Of a stretch of DNA of 64,000 nucleotides, positions 54,135 to 61,036 are shown piece after piece. This DNA is from CAYSRJ01 sp964521865 (lineage in GTDB: Bacteria > Spirochaetota > B62-G9 > DRHN01): NCBI GenBank assembly GCA_964521865.1, contig CAZFTJ010000020.1, positions 21,223 through 85,222 on the forward strand, given 5' to 3'. Under the pieces are notes generated by a model. It searched no databases and was not told the origin of the DNA. It saw only the letters and a program-made list of their open reading frames with translations. Every line of letters starts with the position of its first letter. The first letter of the stretch is position 1. The position numbers and the translations under genes were made by a program.

Positions 54135-55487
54135 ATGTGTAAAATGAACAAAAAATGTATGACACTAGTTATTGCAATGCTGTTAATTTTCATTTCAGCC
54201 ATAGTGATCGCTAATAAAGGTGCCGAGGAGCCAACAAAAAGTAGGTATTCTTTTCCTGCACCGGAAGGAGCTTACAAAGGTAAAACTTTATACATTGCAT
54301 TAGTCGGGGAACCACGTTCCGAAGCTGTTAAAAAATTATCGGCTGAATTTGAAGCTAAGACAGGTGCTAAAGTAAACATTGATGTATTACCCTACGCAAA
54401 CCTCGAAGAAAAACAAAATATCGCTTTAACTCAAAAGGCAGGGATTTATGATGTCGTGGATGTGAATTGTATTTGGGCCGCCCAGTATCTAGAAGGAGGA
54501 TGGATCATATCTCTTGACGATTACATCAATAAAACAGATCCAAATGTGATCAACATAGATGATTTTGTTCCTGCGATGCTAGATATTCAAGGAACATGGG
54601 AAGGACGAATCTATGGTCTTCCATTCATTTCTGCTATGTTCCAGATGTGGTATCGTACAGACATTTTCACTAAGTATGGTCTCAAGCCGCCTGAGACATG
54701 GGACGATGTGGTAGAGATAGCGAAAATAATTAATGAAAAAGAAAAGTCTAACGGCGTGTATGGCGTCACTTTTATGGCAAAGCGCGGTATTCAGCTTGAC
54801 TGTGAGTTTCACAATGTGCTTTGCTCGATGGGGGGCTACTACTACAATGAGAACTTCAATGCAACACTCAACACTCCGCAAGCAATCCGTGCTATTGAGT
54901 ATCTCAAATCCTTGGTACCGTTATCTAATCCTGGTGTGCTTTCACAAGATTATCCGGAAGCCCAGACGGCTTTCGCACAAGGGAAAGCTGCAATGCTTCT
55001 ACAGTGGAACAACGCTTATGCTCCCTTCCTTGATGAGAGCAGTTCGAAGATTGCAGGCAAGTGGGCAGGCTATTTACTTCCTGGAGAGAAACAGCATGAT
55101 GGTTCAATAAGGCGTGGCCCTATGCTGGCCGGGTGGGGCCTTGGAATAGCTGAGGACTCAAAGGAGAAAGATCTTGCTTGGGAATGGATTATGTGGGCAA
55201 CATTACCCGAACAAGAAAAGAAACTGGCTCCATACGGACCAGGTGCTCGGAAGAGTTTTTTTGAAAACCCTGAAATTAAAGCTAATTATCCATGGTTTGA
55301 ATGGACGTTCAAATCTCTCGAATATGCAACCGCGTTACCACGATATGCTTTCTGGCCTAAGATGAACGAACAATTAGATGTCTACCTCTCCCAAGCTATT
55401 ACAGGTGAGCGGCCAGTCAAAGACGCAATGAATGATTTAAACACAGAAGTGGATAGGGTTTTAAGGGAATCTGGTTATCAGAAGTAA
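54135..55487 (+). CDS. Family 1 extracellular solute-binding protein (locus B)
   Basis: A 450-residue sugar-binding protein. The hydrophobic leader TLVIAMLLIFISAIVIA (residues about 10-26) has no lipobox. LYIALVGEPRSEAVKKLSAEFEAKTGAKVNIDVLPYANLEEKQ, YDVVDVNCIWAAQYLEGGWIISLDDYI, IYGLPFISAMFQMWYRTDIFTKYGLKPPETWDD and LAWEWIMWATLPEQEKKLAPYGPGARKS are textbook family motifs. AAGGAG stands eight bases before ATG 54135. A hairpin follows the stop codon. Confidence 0.94.
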   Translation: MCKMNKKCMTLVIAMLLIFISAIVIANKGAEEPTKSRYSFPAPEGAYKGKTLYIALVGEPRSEAVKKLSAEFEAKTGAKVNIDVLPYANLEEKQNIALTQKAGIYDVVDVNCIWAAQYLEGGWIISLDDYINKTDPNVINIDDFVPAMLDIQGTWEGRIYGLPFISAMFQMWYRTDIFTKYGLKPPETWDDVVEIAKIINEKEKSNGVYGVTFMAKRGIQLDCEFHNVLCSMGGYYYNENFNATLNTPQAIRAIEYLKSLVPLSNPGVLSQDYPEAQTAFAQGKAAMLLQWNNAYAPFLDESSSKIAGKWAGYLLPGEKQHDGSIRRGPMLAGWGLGIAEDSKEKDLAWEWIMWATLPEQEKKLAPYGPGARKSFFENPEIKANYPWFEWTFKSLEYATALPRYAFWPKMNEQLDVYLSQAITGERPVKDAMNDLNTEVDRVLRESGYQK

Positions 55488-55507
55488 GAAATCGCTAGTT
55501 TTAAATA

Positions 55508-55550
55508 AAGGCCATTGTTACTCAAAATTGGGTGGAGTAGCATTGGCCTT
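55508..55550 (+). terminator. Strong hairpin between binding-protein and permease genes
   Basis: Arms 55508-55523 and 55535-55550 pair over 16 positions with one mismatch and one G-T pair, around an 11-base loop, followed by GTTGATTTTTCT. It starts 20 bases after the binding-protein stop and lies 53 bases before the first permease. Such hairpins either terminate partially or protect the upstream mRNA, giving more binding protein than permease. Confidence 0.75.
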
Positions 55551-55602
55551 GTTGATTTTTCTAATATGAATGTGAAGAATCAAATGAGAGGCTGGTTATA
55601 GA

Positions 55603-56505
55603 ATGGCTCGGGGATCTGTTAAAAAAGCAACAATATCGCAAAAAGGATGGTTTAATCGTCGCAATCTACTAATATTACTTGCGCCAACAATTTTCGTAAT
55701 TTTTGCACTTACAATTTTTCCATTTATTTATTCCTTTATTCTCAGCTTCCACAAATGGAATATGATGGAACCCATTGGCTGGAAGTTTGTCGGATTGCAA
55801 AACTACAGAAGAATGTTTTTTAGTGATTCTTTATTTTGGTTATCTCTTCGAGTATCAATGAGTTATTTGGTTGCAACGGTTACTTCACAACTTGTGCTTG
55901 GGCTTGCAGTTGCATTGTTGCTTAATCGCGATCTTCGTGCAAAGGGTATCATTCGAACAATTGTAGTATTACCTATGATGGCGACACCCGTTGCAGTAGG
56001 CCTTATCTGGCGTTTTATGTATAACACCGATTTAGGTATGGTTAACTATTTTCTTAGTTTAATAGGAATGAAAAAATTTGATTGGTTAGGTAACATAAAA
56101 ACTGGATTCTGGGCCGTGGTGATTACAGACGTATGGCAGTGGACACCTTTGATTGTGCTTATATTACTGGCAGCATTACAAGCATTGCCTCATGATCTTT
56201 ATGAGGCGGCATCAATAGAAGGCGCTAACAAGTTGCAGACTTTTCGTTACATTACCTTGCCATTGATCAGACCGGCTATTTTGGTTGCCCTTCTTATACG
56301 CATAATGGAATCTTTCAAAACATTTGACATCATATTCGTACTTACGGGTGGAGGACCGGGAGCAACCACACAGGTTCTAAGTCTATATACTTATAAAGTC
56401 GGATTCCGACAGTTTGAGATGGGCCAGGCGTCGGCACTCTCATTTTTTATGCTTATCATCGTCCTATTGATTGCGAACATATTTCTCAAAGTTATGAGCG
56501 AGTGA
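55603..56505 (+). CDS. Carbohydrate ABC transporter permease, MalF type (locus B)
   Basis: Three hundred residues and six membrane helices, the first being LLILLAPTIFVIFALTIFPFIYSFILSF. The EAA loop is YEAASIEGANKLQTFRYITLPLIRPAI (about residues 203-229). Similar in layout to the locus A MalF-type permease, but clearly diverged, so it is not a recent copy. GAGAGG upstream of ATG. Probably paired with the next permease and with an ATPase encoded elsewhere. Confidence 0.94.
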   Translation: MARGSVKKATISQKGWFNRRNLLILLAPTIFVIFALTIFPFIYSFILSFHKWNMMEPIGWKFVGLQNYRRMFFSDSLFWLSLRVSMSYLVATVTSQLVLGLAVALLLNRDLRAKGIIRTIVVLPMMATPVAVGLIWRFMYNTDLGMVNYFLSLIGMKKFDWLGNIKTGFWAVVITDVWQWTPLIVLILLAALQALPHDLYEAASIEGANKLQTFRYITLPLIRPAILVALLIRIMESFKTFDIIFVLTGGGPGATTQVLSLYTYKVGFRQFEMGQASALSFFMLIIVLLIANIFLKVMSE

Positions 56506-56551
56506 TGAAAAACAATGCATGAATGAAAAAGCATAATGGAGGAAGACCTGT

Positions 56552-57382
56552 ATGATACATAGATTAAAACGACAGGTAGAAAGCGCTGTTGTAACCATAG
56601 CAGTGCTGATTGTATTATTAGTATGCCTGTTCCCAATATTAATGATGTTGATGACTGCTCTCAAGACGCCCAACGATGCTGTGGCAATGCCACCAGTTTG
56701 GTTTTTCAAGCCCACACTCACCAATTTCAAGGATGTATTTAATATGTATCCACTCTGGATGTACATGCGTAATAGTATTATATGTGCATTGGCAAGTACA
56801 GCAATCGCAATAGTTCTCGGAGCACCAGCTGCCTACAGCCTTGCTCGTTTTCAGTTCAAGTCAAAAGAAAATCTTGCAGTTTGGATATTATCTACGCGCA
56901 TGGCACCCCCAATTGCGGCTGTTATTCCTTATTTTATTTTATTAAGGATTATAGGATTACTCGATACACGAATAGGTCTTATAATCATTTATGTCGCTAC
57001 AAGCCTCCCATTTGTAGTATGGATAATGCGCGGTTTTTTCGATGAATTACCGCGTGAGTTAGAGGAGAGTGCGATGGTCGATGGTTGTTCACACTATGGA
57101 GCAATGTTCCGTATCGCCTTTCCACTTTCTGCTCCAGGCCTAGCGGCGTCTGCTATACTAATTTTTATATTTAACTGGAATGAATTCTTATTCGCATTAT
57201 TATTGACAGGACGCCGAGCTCGAACAATGCCTGTAGCAGTACCGCTATTTATGAAAGAATTCGGTATTCAGTGGGGATATATGGCAGCAACAGCCATCAT
57301 AATGATCGTGCCTCTATTTATTTTCACATTGTTCATTCAGAGATATTTAGTACGTGGTTTGACAATGGGAGCCATTAAGTGA
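56552..57382 (+). CDS. Carbohydrate ABC transporter permease, MalG type (locus B)
   Basis: The partner permease of 276 residues. LVCLFPILMMLMTALKTPNDAVAMPPVWFF at the start, STRMAPPIAAVIPYFILLR in the middle and ELEESAMVDGCSHYGAMFRIAFPLSAPG as EAA loop define it. A GGAGG ribosome site lies 8 bases before ATG 56552. No ATP-binding gene follows; the frame instead runs into broken sequence. Confidence 0.94.
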   Translation: MIHRLKRQVESAVVTIAVLIVLLVCLFPILMMLMTALKTPNDAVAMPPVWFFKPTLTNFKDVFNMYPLWMYMRNSIICALASTAIAIVLGAPAAYSLARFQFKSKENLAVWILSTRMAPPIAAVIPYFILLRIIGLLDTRIGLIIIYVATSLPFVVWIMRGFFDELPRELEESAMVDGCSHYGAMFRIAFPLSAPGLAASAILIFIFNWNEFLFALLLTGRRARTMPVAVPLFMKEFGIQWGYMAATAIIMIVPLFIFTLFIQRYLVRGLTMGAIK

Positions 57383-57419
57383 TTGAGTTATGGATAGCTT
57401 ACCTTAAAAATCAAGATAG

Positions 57420-57750
57420 ATGGAGCTTCTGTTTCATTTCATACATATTTCCAATATTGGATTAAAAGCTGTGCACAATTATTTCTTGGGAGATGTTGAC
57501 TCTATAGTGAATTTACAAAAAAAATTACATATGAAAAAGATTGCCCTTATTGCCGGTGATATTGTACCAGTGGATGGGCAACTTGATGACTATTTTAAAA
57601 AAAATAAAGACCAAGCTCGATCCTACTGGTCTGGTTCTTCAATTTACTATATCACCAAAATTAGGGGTAAAGGATGGAAAGTACACCGAAACGACGCGAG
57701 ATGTACTTGAGACAACAAAGAGAATATTCGATTTCTTTAGAGGATGAGGA
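57420..57750 (+). pseudogene. Frameshifted remnant, possibly FAD-linked oxidase C terminus
   Basis: Two overlapping frames join across a run of eight A near 57597: LKAVHNYFLGDVDSIVNLQKKLHMKKIALIAGDIVPVDGQLDDYFKK continues as KIKTKLDPTGLV and then KDGKYTETTRDVLETTKRIFDFFRG. The segment KKIKTKLDPTGL recalls the C-terminal IKxxLDPxG of glycolate-oxidase-type FAD enzymes, but this is weak. No start with a ribosome site. I take it as a decayed gene tail. Confidence 0.4.
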
Positions 57751-57762
57751 GCCCAGCTTGTA

Positions 57763-58806
57763 ATGAGAGGAAAACCACTTGCACGAACCGAAGTAATAAA
57801 GGCGATTGAGAAAAAGAATCCTTCGCATATCCCATGCTGGTATACATGGGTTGCTGACGAAACATGGGAAAAATACGGTGACCATCTACGTGATCTTCTC
57901 TCAGATTACAAAGATGATGTGGTTCTTGTGGATTACGATATGCCCAGGGGATTTGTGAAACCTGACTCAGGTCGAGACGAGTGGTCGATATACTACATCA
58001 ATAAACCTGGTGTTTTCAGCGGAATGAGAACTTCTGACCTCAAGGGCAGTGATTGGGACACTATCGAGAAAACGCTTCTCAAGAATTTTCCAGATCCCTA
58101 AGCAGAAGGGAGGTTTAATCGAGTGAAAGAGATAAGGAGTAAGAATCCTAACCTTTACCTTGCGGGCCACTGGTGGGCGCTCTATTTTGAGCGGATGATT
58201 GCTCTGCGCAGGGAGGAGGATTTCCTCGTCGATTGTATGATACACAGACAAAATGTGGAACGGCTTGGATGGAAGATATGTGACTTTTTCTGTGGTATTG
58301 TGGATGGATTTGCAGAAGCAGGCATGGACGGTATTTTCTTCTCAGACGACCTCGGTTTTTCGAACCAGCTTATCTTTCCTCCAAGGATATTCCGAGAACT
58401 CTTCAAGCCGTGGTATAAGAAACTCTTTGAGAGAATACGTAAGTATGGGTTGCATGTGATGATGCACAGCTGCGGTTATCTGTGGGAGATCATACCTGAT
58501 CTCATCGAGTGCGGCCTGCAGGTCTTTCACTTTCAGCCTTCTGTTTTAGATATACAAAGATTGGTAAAGGAATATGGAAAACATTTAACATTTTTTGGTG
58601 GAATAGATATACAGAAGTTTCTTATAAACTCAACACCTAAGGAAGTGAAAAATGGTATTAAGGATATCTTCTCTATACTAGACCACGATGGAGGAGGTTA
58701 CATAGCAGGACCGAGCAATACCATCATGCCAGATACTCCTTTTGAAAATATCCAAGTTATGCTAGAGTCGATGGAAGAATACAATGATAGAGGTAGGCTT
58801 CACTGA
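57763..58806 (+). pseudogene. URO-D/MtaA-family protein 3, interrupted by one stop codon
   Basis: Two segments in the same frame: 57763-58101 (ARTEVIKAIEKKNPSHIPCWYTW ... ADETWEKYGDHL) and 58123-58806 (LYLAGHWWALYFERM ... DGIFFSDDLGFSNQLIFPPRIFRELFKPWYKKLF ... VMMHSCGYLWEIIPDL ... GGYIAGPSNTIMPDTP). Between them a single TAA at 58099-58101 sits in FPDP-stop-AEGRFNRVKEI, and the family alignment continues straight through. The second zinc cysteine is missing, but HSCG is kept. Either a recent nonsense mutation or two polypeptides made from one gene. Confidence 0.75.
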
Positions 58807-58817
58807 ATGTGTTTGGA

Positions 58818-59090
58818 TTATAAATCTGAGTAACGATTCTCAATATATCTTATATTTGATAACACACATAAAAAGTCTAGAACGAGTGATGGATCGAAAT
58901 GAGACTCGCTTCCTCTTTTGACTAACTCGATCGCTTCTTCTTCACTCCAACTCCGTTTATATGGCCTCTCGCACGTGAAGGTATCGAAAACATCACAGAT
59001 TGAAAATAATCCTCCCCATGAATTAATAGTAGAATTTTTATAATACGAGTTTCCTCCAATTATGAAAAAAGAGCTGTAAAATGCTTCCAA
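58818..59090 (-). pseudogene. HD-GYP domain, C-terminal fragment
   Basis: The segment SICDVFDTFTCERPYKRSWSEEEAIELVKRGSESHFDPSLVLDFL, read as its motifs, is the end of an HD-GYP cyclic-di-GMP phosphodiesterase (D-x-F-D-A-L-x-x-x-R-P-Y and F-D-P). The HD and GYP motifs upstream are gone and the preceding ~30 codons do not match. A truncated relic at the right edge of locus B. Confidence 0.7.
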
Positions 59091-59259
59091 TTTGCATGTG
59101 GAATATTTTTAACTGCTTTTTCCACCGAAAAGTGATAGCCTTCTTATAAATACATGGCCTGTCATAGAACATTCTGTCAAGAATAAAGAAAATGTGAAGT
59201 TTCCATGGCATTGCTGAAAATGTAGACGGACATAACTCGCCCTTAGATATTTCTTCATA

Positions 59260-59409
59260 TTAATGGTTTTTATATTGTTGTTTGAGTTCTCGTTTAACGT
59301 CGCTGATTCTTACAGCTGAACCGTGTTTGCCGTTTCTCCTAGTTGCATAAGAATTCTGGTCGGAGAAATACTGGAGAATCTTTCGACGGATTTCGTCGTT
59401 CAGATTCAT
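59260..59409 (-). CDS. Small helix-rich ORF (49 aa), probably truncated
   Basis: MNLNDEIRRKILQYFSDQNSY ... GSAVRISDVKRELKQQYKNH looks like the opening winged-helix segment of a larger protein, cut by a stop at 59260-59262. It starts with a normal ATG and GGGAG upstream (minus strand). I do not recognise a named family with certainty. It neighbours IS scraps and is probably a decayed gene. Confidence 0.35.
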   Translation of the reverse strand: MNLNDEIRRKILQYFSDQNSYATRRNGKHGSAVRISDVKRELKQQYKNH

Positions 59410-59444
59410 TGAACTCCCTTATTAAACTAATTGATGTTGGTTAT

Positions 59445-59600
59445 GTTTTGCTTCAGATGGAAACGGAGTATTTAGTATGGCAAAATAAGGTGGAATTCTG
59501 AGGAGGTCAGAGCATGAAAAACCAACGGAAAAAATATCCACCTGAAAAGAAAGTCGAGATTCCCCTTTCTTCAAGATTCAATACGCAGCCTCTGTAAAAT
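59445..59600 (+). pseudogene. IS3-like orfA fragment with IS end, copy 2
   Basis: ATG 59514 opens MKNQRKKYPPEKKVEIPLSSRF before a stop. The 115 bases at 59445-59560, including GAGGAGGTCAGAGC before the ATG, repeat 49967-50085 in inverted orientation. The two copies bracket locus B. Confidence 0.75.
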
Positions 59601-60051
59601 GGCGGTCAACCGCTCCAATCGATGACGAATACGAAAGTAAGTATCAAAGTGATAATTGATACTTAAAATATACGATGAGAAACAAAAAAAGAAAAAGGAC
59701 AGAAATAACACCTTCATTGATGATGATAGGTTGGAGAACAGGAAGACTATTTTATATGCGAGAATTGCGGGAGAAGAATTTCAGAATAGAATTTATACCA
59801 GCATGAAGGATTTTGCAAATACTGTAGAAGAATAATAATACAGTAAGATTTTCCAGGCCCGCCGGGGTTTCCACAGATATAAATATCACCTTCACTAAAT
59901 GTTATTAATCTGAACAACCGATTTTTACTGTGTACGAAACTGTGTACACTTCCAGATGAACGTATATGAAGTATATGATAAAATTTCAAGAATTCCGTGA
60001 AAAAAAGGCCAAAATCGGGTCGTATATGACCTATATGAAGGGAACTTCGGA
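59601..60051. other. Non-coding, AT-rich stretch left of the tRNA fragment
   Basis: No gene supported. A minus-strand frame (59747-60085) reading GFEPTPSGSRV at its start is an artefact of translating tRNA sequence backwards. A short stretch repeats tgtgtacgaaac/actgtgtac near 59930-59950. Probably scrambled mobile-element end sequence. Confidence 0.45.
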
Positions 60052-60095
60052 CTCTGGAGCCGGAGGGCGTGGGTTCGAATCCCACATTGCCCGAA
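60052..60095 (+). repeat. Right copy of the 44-base direct repeat (partial tRNA; putative att site)
   Basis: Matches the tRNA-Arg gene from its anticodon loop to two bases beyond the 3' end (34690-34733), with the last 27 bases identical. There is no D arm or 5' acceptor strand upstream, so it is not a functional tRNA. It is the expected scar of an element inserted in the tRNA gene and sets the right border of a 25.4-kb island. Confidence 0.75.
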
Positions 60096-60235
60096 AGTTA
60101 ACTTCTTTTAATTTCAAAAAATTACCCTTCCGAACCCACACCGAGAAACATTCTTATAAATTAAGAAAAATATTGACAATTGCTTTGAAAAAAGAAAAAA
60201 AATAAAGAATACGATATTAAAAAATGGAGATGGTA

Positions 60236-60571
60236 ATGAAAACCTTATTAATTGTATTAAACCATTTGATCCCAGCATTAGAATCTATTAGGAAAGATTT
60301 AACCAGGGAGCTGGCTCAAAAAAAAGCAGAGCAAATAGATACCTCTAAGAGAGAAGATCAGGGCATCAGGCAAAAATATGGACAGACTGGCAAGCAGAAT
60401 AAATTCCTAACATTGGAGCAAGTAAGTAAATTAATAGGAATAAGTAAAGGATATCTTTATAAACAGACTAGTAGCAATACAATACCATATTATAAGATAG
60501 GTCGAAAAATATTTTTCGAAGAAAGAAAGCTGTCCTCATGGTTAGAAAAAAGCTTCAAAAAGCCAATCTAA
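60236..60571 (+). CDS. Excisionase-type helix-turn-helix protein
   Basis: About 111 residues. The C-terminal half is a complete HTH_17/excisionase domain: FLTLEQVSKLIGISKGYLYKQTSSNTIPYYKIGRKIFFEERKLSSWLEK, given as its motifs LTLEQVSKLIGIS and IPYYKIGRKIFF. The N-terminal half is helical and charged. TGGAG lies before ATG 60236. Such proteins usually accompany integrases or mobile elements; none is seen here within 3.5 kb. It lies 141 bases right of the tRNA scar. Confidence 0.8.
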   Translation: MKTLLIVLNHLIPALESIRKDLTRELAQKKAEQIDTSKREDQGIRQKYGQTGKQNKFLTLEQVSKLIGISKGYLYKQTSSNTIPYYKIGRKIFFEERKLSSWLEKSFKKPI

Positions 60572-60625
60572 TCGCATTTTTTAAAATTCTACAAAAATTG
60601 TATAATGACATTGAGTTTAGTTACT

Positions 60626-60673
60626 TTATATCAAACTGAGTTTCTTTTTGATAAGCTTTTCTTGGGTGGTCAT
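60626..60673 (-). pseudogene. IS481-like transposase N-terminal scrap
   Basis: ATG 60673 with AGGAGG upstream gives MTTQEKLIKKKLSLI before a stop, the usual opening of IS481-group transposases. The sequence to its right (60674-60740) has the look of an IS end. Nothing of the catalytic domain follows. Confidence 0.55.
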
Positions 60674-61036
60674 TTTGATTCCTCCTAAGTTTGTAATTGC
60701 CTACTTCTTAGGATACAATTTGACCACCTATCTCATATAGTTTTCAAGTCAAGTAAACTCAGGCGCGCTTCCAATTGAGCAAACTCAAGAATCTAATCTG
60801 AAGCCACTCCCGCCTCCTTACTTTCTAATCCTGCAACTCGAACCTATACTTCGAGAAATTCTCTCAGACAGATGGGCTCAGGTCTGGCGCTGCTTGACTG
60901 CAGAGGCGTTTCTAGCTGCAACCATAATGATGGGAGAATGCTTTTTGCTGCTCTTCAGAAATTTCTCAAGGAGGTGAATACATGCAAGTCTGTACCTCTT
61001 GATCTAAAAACCGGAAAGGTAAAGTGTTTAACATTC
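60674..61036. other. Gene-free stretch with a possible HEPN-like scrap
   Basis: No intact gene. One plus-strand frame near 60840-60975 reads EPILREILSDRWAQVWRCLTAEAFLAATIMMG, which recalls the RW...C...AYLAA...MG pattern of small helical (HEPN-like) proteins, but it ends quickly and has no start. Low-confidence remnant beside the large STAND protein gene. Confidence 0.3.

Noticed and set aside
54032..54148. A small TTG-started ORF ahead of the locus B binding protein
   Set aside because: It runs into the start of the binding-protein gene, begins with TTG, and resembles nothing; the GGGGG upstream could be chance.
57590..57610. Programmed frameshifting at the run of eight A
   Set aside because: Neither frame has a recognisable gene start and the product family is unclear, so decay is more likely than programmed shifting.
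58099..58101. Stop-codon readthrough (for example pyrrolysine) in the third URO-D protein, by analogy with methylamine methyltransferases
   Set aside because: Pyrrolysine uses TAG, this codon is TAA, and no insertion signal is evident; a plain nonsense mutation is simpler.
59747..60085. A 112-codon minus-strand frame starting MGFEPTPSGSRVRSS
   Set aside because: This well-known pattern comes from translating tRNA sequence in reverse; the frame crosses the tRNA 3' repeat and has no ribosome site.
60040..60095. A second complete tRNA gene
   Set aside because: There is no D arm and no 5' acceptor strand to pair with ATTGCCC; only the 3' half is present.
59966..60205. A plus-strand frame containing GAGGRGFESHIAR
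   Set aside because: The same tRNA artefact on the other strand.
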